From JAWKJY01 sp041393535 (GTDB taxonomy: Bacteria; Actinomycetota; Thermoleophilia; Gaiellales; Gaiellaceae): 35,947 bases of DNA. Shown here in pieces: positions 8,008 through 16,508 of the stretch. Position 1 is the stretch's first letter; each line of letters starts with the position of its first letter. The notes under the pieces are model-generated. The model was not told the DNA's origin, did no database searches, and saw nothing but the letters and a program-made list of their open reading frames with translations. The stretch is from positions 1 through 35,947 of the forward strand of contig JAWKJY010000019.1 of NCBI GenBank assembly GCA_041393535.1, in the 5' to 3' direction. Position numbers and translations under genes: made by a program.

Positions 8008-9199
8008 TCGCCGGGTCCTCCTCCTCGGCCTCCTCGCCGCCGTGCTCGTCGCGCTGGCCGCGGGGCCCGCCGGCGCATCGAAGGGGATGCTGCGCGGGAT
8101 CTACGACGACGCGGAGACCTTCGGCAACGAGGCGCGCGCGTTCCCGGCCTTCCAGGAGCTCGGCGTCCAGGTGATCCGGATGACGCTGCGCTGGGACCAG
8201 GTCGCTCGCACGCGCCCCGCGAGCCCGGCCGACCCCGGCGACCCCGCCTACGACTGGGCCGCCTTCGACCGCGCGGTCTTCCTCGCCGAGGCGAACGGCC
8301 AGAAGGTGCTCGCGACGATCCTCGGCGCGCCCGCCTGGGCGAACGGCGGGAAGGCCGCCAACATCGTGCCGTACAAGTCGAGGAAGCTCGCCGCGTTCGC
8401 CGAGCAGGCGTACCTGTTCTCGATCGCCGCCGCCCGGCGCTACTCGGGCGTCTACCAGACGGCCGAGTACGCGCAACTGCCCCGGATCACACGCTGGACC
8501 GCCTGGAACGAGCCGAACGACCCGACCTTCCTGAAGCCGCAGTACGTGAGGAAGGCGGGCGCGTACCTGCCGATGGCGGGCCTGATCTACGCGCGCATCT
8601 GCACGGCGGTCCACGCCGGCGTCCACCTCGCCGGCCGTGAGGGGGGCTACAAGGTCATCGTCGCGTGCGGCGTGACGAACCCGGGCGGCAACAACATCGG
8701 GCGGGCGAAGCGGGCCTCCACCTCTCCGATCCCGTTCGTCCAGTGGATGAAGCGCGGCGGGGCGAGGTTCGACGTCTACGCGCACCACCCGTACAACGGC
8801 AACCCGTTCGAGACGCCGACGGGCGGGTCCGGGATCCCGACCCGGATCGGGCTCGGCGACCTGCCGAAGCTGATCCGCGAGCTCGACCGGCTGTGGCCCC
8901 GCAAGAGGTACCGCGTTTGGTTGACCGAGTACGGCTACCAGACCAACCCGCCCGACAAGAACTTCGGTGTGTCGTGGGCGAAGCAGGCGGGCTACCTCGA
9001 GCAGGCGAACGAGATCCTGACGGCGAATCCCCGCGTGACGATGCTGATTTGGTTCCTGCTGCGCGACCAGGAGGACCTGGGCGGCTTCCAGTCCGGCCTC
9101 GTGACGGCGGCAGGGAAGCGCAAGCCGGCGTACGAGGCCTTCCGGGAGCTCGGCACCCAGCCCGCACGCCGCCGACTCGGTCCGGATACTAGGCGGTAG
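8000..9199 (+). CDS. Secreted clan GH-A-type glycoside hydrolase
   Basis: 399 residues from GTG 8000, chosen because it gives a clean signal peptide (RSRRVLLLGLLAAVLVALAA, cleavage near AGASKG). A TTG at 7964 would bury it. Clan GH-A hallmarks are visible: 'WTAWNEPND' with the acid/base Glu near residue 171, and 'VWLTEYGYQ' with the likely nucleophile Glu near 310, about 140 residues apart as expected for a TIM barrel. 'YAHHPYNGNP' and 'WFLLRDQED' fit barrel strand ends. GH39- or GH5-like enzymes are the closest guess; the family cannot be fixed by eye. It overlaps UXS and lies 1 nt from the priming transferase, so it may trim or remodel the polymer outside the cell. Confidence 0.8.
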   Translation: MRSRRVLLLGLLAAVLVALAAGPAGASKGMLRGIYDDAETFGNEARAFPAFQELGVQVIRMTLRWDQVARTRPASPADPGDPAYDWAAFDRAVFLAEANGQKVLATILGAPAWANGGKAANIVPYKSRKLAAFAEQAYLFSIAAARRYSGVYQTAEYAQLPRITRWTAWNEPNDPTFLKPQYVRKAGAYLPMAGLIYARICTAVHAGVHLAGREGGYKVIVACGVTNPGGNNIGRAKRASTSPIPFVQWMKRGGARFDVYAHHPYNGNPFETPTGGSGIPTRIGLGDLPKLIRELDRLWPRKRYRVWLTEYGYQTNPPDKNFGVSWAKQAGYLEQANEILTANPRVTMLIWFLLRDQEDLGGFQSGLVTAAGKRKPAYEAFRELGTQPARRRLGPDTRR

Positions 9200-9200
9200 C

Positions 9201-10736
9201 GTGGAGCGCCCGAGCGCACCGACCGAGACCGACGCGGACCCCCTCCCTGCCGTACGGGCCGGCCTGCCCGCCGGGGCCGGCAGCACGGGCGACATCCGCC
9301 AGGCGCGGCCGTACCTGCTCTCCCGCTCGCCGGCGAAGGCCGCGCTGCGCCGCATCGTCAGCGTCGTCTCGCTGCTCGCGATCGACGTCGGCGGCCTCGC
9401 GCTCGGCGTCTACCTCGCGCTCGCCGCACGCGAGCTCTGGGTCGGGAACACGCCCATCCTCTGGGGCATCCTCTGGCAGATCGTCGGCGACTGGCTGCCG
9501 TTCCTCGCGATGACGACGGTGCTCGTGTTCTGGCGCGCCGGGCTCTACTCGGCGCGTGAGTTCCGCAGCGGCTTCGCGCGCGTCGCGTCGTCGCTCGTGA
9601 TCGTCGCCGTCCTGACGCTCGCCTTCGCGAAGGGGACGGGGCACGGCTTCTCGACCTACCTGCTCTTCCCGACCGCCGTCGCGATCGCGGCGATCCTGAT
9701 CGGCACGCTCCGCGCGAGCTACGAGCTGCTCACGGGCGCGGTGCTCGAGGCGGCCGGCGTGCGCCGGCGCGCGCTGCTGCTCGGGACGGGCGGCGAGGTC
9801 GAGCACCTGCGCCGCGTGCTCGGCGACGCGCGCAGCGGCATCCGCTACGAGTTCATCGGCGTCGTCGGCCCGGCCGCGGAGGGCCGCGACCTGCCGACGC
9901 TCGGCGGCGTCGCCGACCTCGCGTCGATCCTCGCCGAGCACCCGGTCGCCGAGGTGATCGTCGCCGACAGCGACTTCACCGAGCGCCAGCTGCTCGACAT
10001 CGTCGACCTCGCGCACCGCCGCGGCGTCCACGTGAGCGTCGCGCCGACGACGACCGAGATCCTCGCCCGCCGCGCGCAGTACGTCCCCGGCCAGGGCGTG
10101 CCGCTCTTCGAGCTGCGCCCGCCGGTCCTCGCCGGCGCCGACTGGGCGCTCAAGCGCGTCTTCGACGTCGCGCTCTCGGTGCTGCTGCTCGTCGCCGGCC
10201 TGCCGCTCTGGCTGCTGATCGCGGCCGCCGTCAAGCTGACGTCGCCGGGCCCGATCTTCTACGTCGACCGGCGCATCGGCCTGAACGAGCGGACGTTCGG
10301 GATGGTGAAGTTCCGCACGATGCGCGCGGACGCCGCGCTGCTGCAGGGCTCGCTCGAGCACCACAACGAGGCCGGGGGCGCGCTGTTCAAGATCCGCGCC
10401 GACCCCCGCGTCACGCCCGTCGGGGCGATCCTGCGGCGCTTCTCGCTCGACGAGATCCCGAACCTGCTGAACGTCCTGCGCGGCGAGATGAGCCTCGTCG
10501 GCCCACGGCCGCTGCCGCTGCGCGACTTCGCCCTGCTCGAGCCGTGGCACCGCAAGCGCTACCTCGTGCTCCCCGGGATGACCGGCCTCTGGCAGATCTC
10601 CGGCCGCTCCGACCTCGGCTTCGACGACCTCGTCCGGCTCGACTTCTACTACCTCGACAACTGGTCGATCTGGCTCGACGTCCAGATCCTCGTCAAGACC
10701 GTCCCCGCCGTCCTCGGCCGGCGCGGGGCCTACTAG
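9201..10736 (+). CDS. Polyprenyl-phosphate sugar-1-phosphate transferase (priming enzyme)
   Basis: 511 residues from GTG 9201, 1 nt after the previous stop. Layout: cytoplasmic tail, about four membrane helices (residues ~53-170), a Rossmann-like CoA-binding-type domain ('RRALLLGTGGEVEHLRRVLG', ~190-290), a further hydrophobic segment ('FDVALSVLLLVAGLPLWLLI', ~318-340), then the bacterial sugar transferase catalytic domain. The catalytic part shows 'LTSPGPIFYVDRRIG', 'MVKFRTMR', 'SLDEIPNLLNVLRGEM', 'SLVGPRP' and 'LPGMTGLWQISGR'. This is the WcaJ/CpsE/WbaP type that transfers hexose-1-phosphate to undecaprenyl phosphate, the first committed membrane step. It is the strongest evidence that the locus makes a lipid-linked polysaccharide. 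The sugar specificity cannot be read. Confidence 0.95.
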   Translation: MERPSAPTETDADPLPAVRAGLPAGAGSTGDIRQARPYLLSRSPAKAALRRIVSVVSLLAIDVGGLALGVYLALAARELWVGNTPILWGILWQIVGDWLPFLAMTTVLVFWRAGLYSAREFRSGFARVASSLVIVAVLTLAFAKGTGHGFSTYLLFPTAVAIAAILIGTLRASYELLTGAVLEAAGVRRRALLLGTGGEVEHLRRVLGDARSGIRYEFIGVVGPAAEGRDLPTLGGVADLASILAEHPVAEVIVADSDFTERQLLDIVDLAHRRGVHVSVAPTTTEILARRAQYVPGQGVPLFELRPPVLAGADWALKRVFDVALSVLLLVAGLPLWLLIAAAVKLTSPGPIFYVDRRIGLNERTFGMVKFRTMRADAALLQGSLEHHNEAGGALFKIRADPRVTPVGAILRRFSLDEIPNLLNVLRGEMSLVGPRPLPLRDFALLEPWHRKRYLVLPGMTGLWQISGRSDLGFDDLVRLDFYYLDNWSIWLDVQILVKTVPAVLGRRGAY

Positions 10737-10742
10737 CAGGCG

Positions 10743-11960
10743 ATGGCCGCGCCCCGACCCAAGGTGCTCGCCGTCGCGTCGGCGGCGAGCCTCGAGTACC
10801 GCTACGGCTGCACCCCTGCCTGGTGGCAGCTCTGGAAGGGGATGTACGAGGCCGGCATCGACCTGATCGTGACGCCCTACCGCGGCCCGGCCGTCGAGTC
10901 CCCCTGGTGGCGCACCGAGCGCAACCCGTGCGAGCGCGAGGGCGAGGCGTTCGCGTCCGCGCGCGGCCTGGTCGCGAAGCTGAAGGGCGACACGCACGTC
11001 CGCCGGGCGGAGGACAGCCCCGACGACACGCTGGCCGACCGGATGACCCGCGAGGTCGTCTGGCGCTGGGTGACCCCGCGCTGGCGCGACCACATCGCGC
11101 GGATCCTCGCCCGCGAGAAGGACGTCGCCGCGGTCGTCGTCTTCACCGTGCCGATGAACCACCTCCGCGGCATCCCGACGGAGCTCTCGCAGCGCTTCGG
11201 CGTCCCGTTCGTCTACTACGACGGCGACGTCCCGATGAGCCTGCCCGAGTTCGGCGGCATGGACACGGGCTTCAACATCTACCACGGCGCCGACCCGTCC
11301 GAGTACGACCTCGTCGTCTCGAACTCCGAGGGCGGGCTGCCGCGGCTGCTCGAGCTCGGCGCGCGGCGCGCGGAGGCCGTCTTCTGGGGCGCCGACCCGG
11401 AGTTCTTCTTCCCGGTCGACGTGCCGAAGGAGCACGACGTCTTCTTCTACGGCTACGGCGACAAGTTCCGCCGCGAGTGGATGGAGGCGCTGATCGGCGA
11501 GCCGAGCCGCCGCCTGCCGGACGTCGACTTCGCCCTTGGCGGCGGCGACTTCCAGGGCGACACGGGACGCGCGCGCCTGATCGGCGACGTCCCGTTCAAC
11601 GTGTTCGCGCGCGCGATCTCGGCCAGCCGGATCAACCTGAACGTGACGCGCCGCTCGCACGCGACCGTCCCCTGCTCCTCGACCTGCCGCCCCTTCGAGC
11701 TCGCCGCCTGCGGCGCCGCGATCGTCTCCAACCCGCACGAGGGGATCGACCGCTGGTTCGAGCCGGGCAGCGAGATCGTCGTCGTCGACTCGGCCGAGGC
11801 GGCCGTCGACGCGTACCGCGGGCTGCTCGACGACCCGGCGCAGGCCGGGGCGATGGGCAGGCGCGCCCGTGAGCGCGTCCTCGCCGAGCACACGTACGTG
11901 GAGCGGGCGCGCCGGCTGCTCGACCTCGTCGGGATCGGCGCGGCCGGCACCGTCCGCTGA
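10743..11960 (+). CDS. CgeB-like glycosyltransferase (GT4-type C-terminal domain)
   Basis: 405 residues from ATG 10743, 6 nt after the priming enzyme. The N-terminal half ('KVLAVASAASLEYRYGCTPAWW') resembles DUF3880/CgeB-type N-domains. The C-terminal half has 'SASRINLNVTRRSHAT', 'CRPFELAACGAAIVSN' and 'GIDRWFEPGSEIVVVDS', ending in a helical segment 'AMGRRARERVLAEHTYVERA', typical of Glyco_trans_1_2 (PF13524). A related gene is at 20733-21731, sharing SRINLN, the (F)EVPGCGG/FELAACGA segment and VLAEHTY. It is probably a cytoplasmic transferase adding a sugar to the lipid-linked intermediate. Donor and acceptor are unknown. Confidence 0.8.
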   Translation: MAAPRPKVLAVASAASLEYRYGCTPAWWQLWKGMYEAGIDLIVTPYRGPAVESPWWRTERNPCEREGEAFASARGLVAKLKGDTHVRRAEDSPDDTLADRMTREVVWRWVTPRWRDHIARILAREKDVAAVVVFTVPMNHLRGIPTELSQRFGVPFVYYDGDVPMSLPEFGGMDTGFNIYHGADPSEYDLVVSNSEGGLPRLLELGARRAEAVFWGADPEFFFPVDVPKEHDVFFYGYGDKFRREWMEALIGEPSRRLPDVDFALGGGDFQGDTGRARLIGDVPFNVFARAISASRINLNVTRRSHATVPCSSTCRPFELAACGAAIVSNPHEGIDRWFEPGSEIVVVDSAEAAVDAYRGLLDDPAQAGAMGRRARERVLAEHTYVERARRLLDLVGIGAAGTVR

Positions 11961-11970
11961 GGTTCCCGGC

Positions 11971-11976
11971 TACCCT
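11971..11976 (+). promoter_or_regulatory. Candidate -10 box TACCCT before the GT2/DUF2304 pair
   Basis: TACCCT fits TANNNT. It lies 40 nt before GTG 12017, but only 7 nt before an in-frame CTG (11984). Either the mRNA has a short leader or translation starts at CTG without a leader. Confidence 0.4.
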
Positions 11977-12016
11977 TCCCGCGCTGACCCGGACAGCCCT
12001 CCCAGAGCCCGCCCTC

Positions 12017-12753
12017 GTGCCCGACGCCCGACTCGTCGGCCTCCGCCGCGTCGCGATCGTGCCGGCCTACAACGAGGCCGGCTCCGTGGCGCAGGTGATC
12101 GCGGAGATCCGCACGGCCGACCCGGCGATGGACGTCGTCGTCGTCGACGACGGCTCGCGCGACGCGACCGCGTCGATCGCCTCCCGCGCCGGCGCCGTCG
12201 TGCTGCGGCTCCCGTTCAACCTGGGGATCGGCGGCGCCGTCCAGACCGGCTACCGCTACGCCCTGGAGAACGGCTACCAGATCGCGATCCAGGTGGACGG
12301 CGACGGCCAGCACCTGCCGACCGAGATCCCGAAGCTGCTCGAGCCGATCCTGTCCGGCCGGGCCGACATGGTCGTCGGCACGCGCTGGCGCGGCGAGGGC
12401 GACTACAAGGCGCCGCTCGGCCGCCGGATCGGCATCGAGCTGTTCGCGCGGCTCGTCTCCTGATCGTCCGCCAGCGGGTCACGGACACGACGTCGGGCTT
12501 CCGCGCCGTCAACCGCACCGGCATCCGCCTGTTCGCGGTCGACTACCCGCACGACTACCCCGAGGTCGAGACGACGGTGCTCGTCTTCCGCCACCGGATG
12601 CGGATGGTCGAGGTGCCCGTCGTGATGCGCGAGCGCGCCGCCGGCCAGTCGTCGATCACGCTCTTCCGCTCCGTCTACTACGTCGTGAAGGTCACGCTCG
12701 CCCTGCTCGTCGGGCTCTTCCGCAAACCGACAACGCTCCCGGAGGACACATGA
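12017..12753 (+). CDS. GT2 family glycosyltransferase, one frameshift
   Basis: Repaired length 245 residues from GTG 12017. The GT-A core is clear: 'VAIVPAYNEAGSVAQVI', 'MDVVVVDDGSRDAT', 'LPFNLGIGGAVQTGYRYA', 'IAIQVDGDGQHLPTEIPKL' (D-x-D region) and 'ADMVVGTRW'. The frame breaks near 12459, where 'RLVS' runs into TGA; one missing base restores 'LVSLIVRQRVTDTTSGFRAV', and the rest reads to TGA 12753 with a hydrophobic end. The stop overlaps the DUF2304 start as ATGA. GT2 next to DUF2304 is a recurring pair in polysaccharide loci. An in-frame CTG at 11984 could extend the N-terminus by 11 residues. Confidence 0.85.
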
Positions 12754-13120
12754 CCCCGCTGCGCGTGACGATCGTGGCGGCGATCGCCTCGGTCGTGCTC
12801 CTCGTCGTCATCCTCGAGCTGATCCGGCGCCGCCGGCTGCGCGAGAAGTACGCGATCCTCTGGATCGTCACCTCGGTCGTGCTGCTCGCGATGTCGCTCT
12901 GGCGCGACAGCGTCGACACGATCGCCGGCTTCGCCGGGGTCGGCTACGCGCCCGCGATCCTCTCGCCGTCGGCGCGCTGTTCGTCCTCGTCGTGCTCCTG
13001 CACTACTCGACGGTGATCTCGAAGCTCGCCGACCAGAACACCGTGCTGGCGCAGAAGGTCGCGCTGCTCGAGGCGCGCCTCGCCCGCGACCAGGCGGACG
13101 ACGAGCCGACCGACGGCTGA
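12750..13120 (+). CDS. DUF2304 small membrane protein, one frameshift
   Basis: Repaired length 123 residues. Helix 1 is at about residues 4-22, followed by the basic ELIRRRRLREKYAILW motif typical of DUF2304. Helix 2 is 'ILWIVTSVVLLAMSLW', and helix 3 ('AVGALFVLVVLLHYS') is seen only after repair. The tail 'LADQNTVLAQKVALLEARLA' is a short coiled coil. The break is near 12962, where CTC-TCG should read CTC-TTC-G (one T lost). The family probably partners the adjacent GT2 at the membrane; the biochemical role is unknown. It ends 1 nt before the stop of the convergent fcl gene. Confidence 0.82.
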
Positions 13121-13121
13121 G

Positions 13122-14053
13122 CTACGCGCCCGGGCGGGCGTCGCGGTTCGCGAGGAACCAGGCGACGGTGCGCTCGAGGCCGTCCTCGAACGACGTCCTC
13201 GCGCGGAAGCCGAAGCGCGTCTCGGCGCGGGAGACGTCGAGCTGGCGGCGTGGCTGGCCGTTCGGCTTCGTCGTGTCCCAGACGATCTGGCCCTCGTAGC
13301 CGGTGACCTTGCCGATCAGGCTCGCCAGGTCGGCGATCGCGATCTCGAAGCCGGTGCCGAGGTTGACCGGGTCGGGGTCGTCGTAGCGCTCCGCGGCGAG
13401 CTTGAGGCCGTCGGCGCAGTCCTCGACGTAGAGGAACTCGCGCGTCGGCGAGCCGTCGCCCCAGAGCACGACCTCCGCGTCGCCGCGCTCCTTCGCCTCG
13501 ACCATCTTGCGGATCAGCGCCGGGATCACGTGCGAGGTCTGCAGGTCGAAGTTGTCTCGCGGCCCGTACAGGTTCACCGGCAGCAGGACGACCGAGTTCA
13601 GCCCGTACTGCTCGCGGTAGGCCTGCGCGCCGACGAGCAGCGCCTTCTTCGCGACGCCGTACGGCGCGTTCGTCTCCTCCGGGTAGCCGTTCCAGAGGTC
13701 CTCCTCGCGGAACGGGATCAGCGCAAACTTCGGGTACGAGCAGATCGTCCTGACCATCACGACCTTCTGCACCCCGGCGAGGCGGGACTGCTCGAGGACG
13801 TTCACGCCCATCATCAGGTTCGCGTACCAGTAGCGGCCGGGGTTCGCCCGGTTCGCGCCGATGCCGCCGACCTCGGCGGCGAGGTGGTAGACGACCTCGG
13901 GCCGCTCCTGCGCGAACAGCCCTCGACGTCGGCCGAGACGGTCAGGTCGACGTTCGCGCGCCGCGGGACGATCGGCTCGATCCCGTCCGCCCGCAGCCGG
14001 TCGCAGAGGTGCGAGCCGAGGAAGCCCGCGCCGCCGGTGACGAGCGTCCTCAC
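13122..14053 (-). CDS. fcl: GDP-L-fucose synthase family SDR, one frameshift
   Basis: Repaired length 310 residues from GTG 14053, overlapping the upstream dehydratase stop as GTGA. Motifs: 'LVTGGAGFLGSHLC' (NADP site), 'VGGIGANRANPG', 'NLMMGVNVLEQSRLAGV', 'NAPYGVAKKALL' (YxxxK), 'LLPVNLYGPRDNFD', 'SHVIPALIRKMVEAK', 'PTREFLYVEDCADG' and 'KPNGQPRRQLDVSRA'. These are characteristic of the Fcl/WcaG epimerase-reductase that makes GDP-L-fucose from the Gmd product. The frame breaks near 13920 in a C run on the + strand (one base lost). The partner gmd lies at 23396-24382. Convergent with the DUF2304 gene with a single-base gap. Confidence 0.88.
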
Positions 14054-15189
14054 GCGCCGTTCCCCTTCGGGGCCCAGTCGACGCGGCCGATCCAGCGGTC
14101 GCGGTTCGCCGCGTACCAGCGGATCGTGCGCCGGATGCCCTCCTCCCAGGAGATCTTCGAGTGCCAGCCGGTCAGGTCGGTCAGCTTCGTGTGGCCGACG
14201 CGCAGCGCCATCACGTCGCTCGACCCGGGGCGGAAGCGGCTCTGGACGGAGACGATCTCCTCCTGCTCCCAGAAGCCCTCCTCGCGGCCGATGTCGAGGA
14301 TCATCTGCGCCCACTCGCCGACCGAGACGTTCTGGCCCTGGCCGTAGCAGTAGACGTGGCCGGGCTCGCCCCTCAGCGCGACGGTCAGGTGACCGCGCAC
14401 GCCGTCGGTGCAGTAGCAGAAGTCCCGCCGCGGCTCGAGGTAGCCGAGCTCGATCTGCTTGCCGGAGAGCGCCTGGGTGATCACCGTGCCGGTGAAGTAG
14501 CGCGGATTCTGGCGCGGGCCGTAGTTGTTGAACATGCGCGTCGTCACGGCGGGGAGGCCGTACGCGTCGAAGTAGTTCAGGGTCAGGAAGTCGGCCGCGA
14601 CCTTCGACGTGGCGTAGATCGAGACGGGGTTGATCGGCGAGCGCTCGTGCAGGATCAGCCCGCCGTCCTCGTCGAAGTCGTACTGGTCGCGGCGGTCCTC
14701 GTCGACGTTGCCGTACTCCTCCGAGGTGCCCGCGGTGTCGAGCTTCTCGAGCTCGATGCCGTAGTCGACGATCGCCTGGAGCAGGTTCAGCGTGCCGACC
14801 GTGTTCGCCATCACGGTCTCGTACGGCCGCGTCCACGACTCGCCGACGTGCGCCTGGGCGCCGAGGTGGAAGACGTACGGGCGGTCCTTCGCCGCGCCCA
14901 GGGCCCGCACCGCGAGGTTCACCGCGTGGCGGTCGGTCAGGTCGGCGAGGTGCTGCGTGACGCGGTTGCGCAGGTGCGCCGTGTTGTTCAGCGCGCCGCT
15001 CGAGGTGGCGCGGACGAGCACGTGGACGTCGGCGCCGAGCTCGACGAGCGCCTCCGTCAGGTGCGAGCCGATGAACCCGTCGGCGCCGGTGATCAGGACC
15101 GTCCGCCCCGCGTACGCGTCGCGGAACTCGTCGTGCAGGGCGGCCAGCTCGTCGGCGTGCCAGATGAGGTTCGTGTCGGCGTTCGTCAT
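14050..15189 (-). CDS. NAD-dependent nucleotide-sugar epimerase/dehydratase (extended SDR)
   Basis: 379 residues from ATG 15189. It has 'VLITGADGFIGSHLTEAL' (NAD site), 'HLGAQAHVGESW', 'DTAGTSEEYG' (the T-S-E-x-Y version of the dehydratase active site), 'SIYATSKVAAD' (catalytic Y and K), 'FNNYGPRQNPRYFTG', and 'RRDFCYCTDGVRGH'. This is the 4,6-dehydratase/epimerase group acting on NDP-hexoses. It lacks the GGQDGSYL signature of true Gmd, which is encoded separately at 23.4 kb, so a dTDP- or CDP-sugar substrate, or a later step, is possible. The start is supported by a TAGACT box 7 nt upstream. It is coupled to fcl by GTGA. Confidence 0.85.
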   Translation of the reverse strand: MTNADTNLIWHADELAALHDEFRDAYAGRTVLITGADGFIGSHLTEALVELGADVHVLVRATSSGALNNTAHLRNRVTQHLADLTDRHAVNLAVRALGAAKDRPYVFHLGAQAHVGESWTRPYETVMANTVGTLNLLQAIVDYGIELEKLDTAGTSEEYGNVDEDRRDQYDFDEDGGLILHERSPINPVSIYATSKVAADFLTLNYFDAYGLPAVTTRMFNNYGPRQNPRYFTGTVITQALSGKQIELGYLEPRRDFCYCTDGVRGHLTVALRGEPGHVYCYGQGQNVSVGEWAQMILDIGREEGFWEQEEIVSVQSRFRPGSSDVMALRVGHTKLTDLTGWHSKISWEEGIRRTIRWYAANRDRWIGRVDWAPKGNGA

Positions 15190-15196
15190 TCGAGGG

Positions 15197-15202
15197 AGTC
15201 TA
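15197..15202 (-). promoter_or_regulatory. -10 box TAGACT, leaderless start of the dehydratase-fcl unit
   Basis: On the minus strand TAGACT ends 7 nt before ATG 15189, inside the 41-nt gap after the upstream GT4. No Shine-Dalgarno is visible. It would give the dehydratase and fcl a promoter of their own. Confidence 0.6.
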
Positions 15203-15230
15203 GTTGCCGGGGTGGAAGGCGCTCCCGGGC

Positions 15231-16448
15231 CTACGGCGCCGCGAGGCGCGCCAGGGCCGAGGCCAGCCGGTCGCCGAGCGCGTCCCAGCCGTACGACCGC
15301 TCGACCAGCTCCCGCCCCGCCGCCGCGAGCCGCGCGCGCCGGGGGGCGTCCGCGAGCAGCGAGAGCGTCGCCGCCGCGAACGCCTCGGGCCCGTCGGCGA
15401 GCACGAGGTCGCGGTCGTCGACGACGTCGAGCCCCTCGGCGCCGACCCGTGTCGAGACCACGGCACGGCCGAACGCGAGCGCCTCGAGCACCTTCAGGCG
15501 CGTGCCGCCGCCCGAGAGGAGCGGCACGAGCGCGACGTGTGCCCGGGCGAACCAGGGGTCGATCTCCGGGACGCCGCCGGTGACCTCGATCCGCGGGTCG
15601 TCGGCGAGGCGGCGGACGCGCTCCGGCGGGTCGCGGCCGACGACCAGCAGCCGCGCCTCCGGCTCGCGCGCGAGCACGAGCGGCCAGACGCGCTCCGCGA
15701 ACCAGCAGATGCCCTCCGCGTTCGGCGGGTGGTTCATCGTTCCGGTGAAGAGCAGGACGGGCGGGCCGTCCGGCTCGGGGAGCGGCCGGAAGCGGTCGAC
15801 CGAGACGCCGTTCGGGACGATCTCGATCGGCGTCCGCGTCACGCGCGCGAGGTCGTCGCGGTCGCGCTCGGACATCGCGACCAGGAGCCCGTAGCGCGCG
15901 AACGCGCGCACGTCGTGGCGCAGGAAGCGGCGCGCCTCGAGCGCGTGGAGGCGCCCGGCCAGGCCGCCCGCCGCCGCGGCGCGGTTCTCGTAGTAGTGCC
16001 AGCCGAGGTTGTGCAGCGTCAGCGCCGCCGGCAGATCGCGCGGGAGGTCGAGCGCCCAGGCGGCCGCGTTGTCGTGCTGGATCGAGACGGCGTCGGGGCG
16101 GGCCTCGGCGATCAGCCGCTCCGCGACGGGCCGCAGCGAGGCCCAGAAGACGCCGACCTGCCAGGGCAGGAGCGGCGTCGTCGCCGCGCGGACGGCGAGC
16201 GACGGCTCGCGCCCGAGCGCGGCCAGCGCCTCCTGCACGCGCGAGGCGGGGCGGGGCACGGTCACGACGTGGACGCCGTGCGCCTCGAGCTCGCGGATCC
16301 GGGCCTCCTGCTCGGCGGTCGTCACCGTCGCGACGGTCACCTCGTGGCCGAGCTCCGCGAGGCGGCGCAGCAGGTGGAACTGCCGCGTCGAGCCGCCGCT
16401 GCCGCCGGGGAAGTAGGGCGCCTCGGGCGTCAGGTCGAGGATGCGCAC
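15231..16448 (-). CDS. GT4-type glycosyltransferase
   Basis: 405 residues from GTG 16448. The N-terminal Rossmann domain opens with 'RILDLTPEAPYFPGGSGGST', with the glycine-rich loop of GT-B enzymes. The C-terminal domain has 'VPNGVSVDRFRPLPEPDG', 'LLFTGTMNHPPNAEG', 'LVVGRDPPERV', and 'SGGGTRLKVLEALAFGRAVV', which carries the nucleotide-sugar contact Glu. This variant (GTMNHPPN, GGGTRLKVLE) is common in GT4 enzymes of capsule loci. It is cytoplasmic and faces the divergent methyltransferase at 16509. Donor sugar is unknown. Confidence 0.9.
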   Translation of the reverse strand: MRILDLTPEAPYFPGGSGGSTRQFHLLRRLAELGHEVTVATVTTAEQEARIRELEAHGVHVVTVPRPASRVQEALAALGREPSLAVRAATTPLLPWQVGVFWASLRPVAERLIAEARPDAVSIQHDNAAAWALDLPRDLPAALTLHNLGWHYYENRAAAAGGLAGRLHALEARRFLRHDVRAFARYGLLVAMSERDRDDLARVTRTPIEIVPNGVSVDRFRPLPEPDGPPVLLFTGTMNHPPNAEGICWFAERVWPLVLAREPEARLLVVGRDPPERVRRLADDPRIEVTGGVPEIDPWFARAHVALVPLLSGGGTRLKVLEALAFGRAVVSTRVGAEGLDVVDDRDLVLADGPEAFAAATLSLLADAPRRARLAAAGRELVERSYGWDALGDRLASALARLAAP

Positions 16449-16454
16449 CCCGGG

Positions 16455-16460
16455 ATTGTC
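16455..16460 (-). promoter_or_regulatory. -10-like box GACAAT before the GT4 gene
   Basis: On the minus strand GACAAT ends 6 nt before GTG 16448. It differs from TANNNT at the first base, so it is a weaker call, but the position matches the other leaderless starts. It lies in the 60-nt divergent spacer shared with the box at 16495-16500. Confidence 0.45.
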
Positions 16461-16494
16461 CCCGACGCACGGGTGCGCGGAGGCGGCGAGCGTC

Positions 16495-16500
16495 TAGGCT
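16495..16500 (+). promoter_or_regulatory. -10 box TAGGCT, leaderless start of the methyltransferase gene
   Basis: TAGGCT ends 8 nt before ATG 16509, with no Shine-Dalgarno. It faces the GACAAT box of the divergent GT4. Confidence 0.6.
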
Positions 16501-16508
16501 CCAGCGCG

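Noticed and set aside
9187..9192. TACTAG before the priming transferase as a -10 box (also 10731-10736)
   Set aside because: The sixth base is G instead of the near-invariant T, and the genes look operonic. Left unannotated.
9189..11891. 900-codon open frame on the minus strand
   Set aside because: Antisense to the priming transferase and CgeB-like genes, which have clear motifs; its translation is low-complexity.
14050..15189. Calling this SDR gmd
   Set aside because: It lacks the GGQDGSYL signature, and a convincing Gmd is encoded at 23396-24382.
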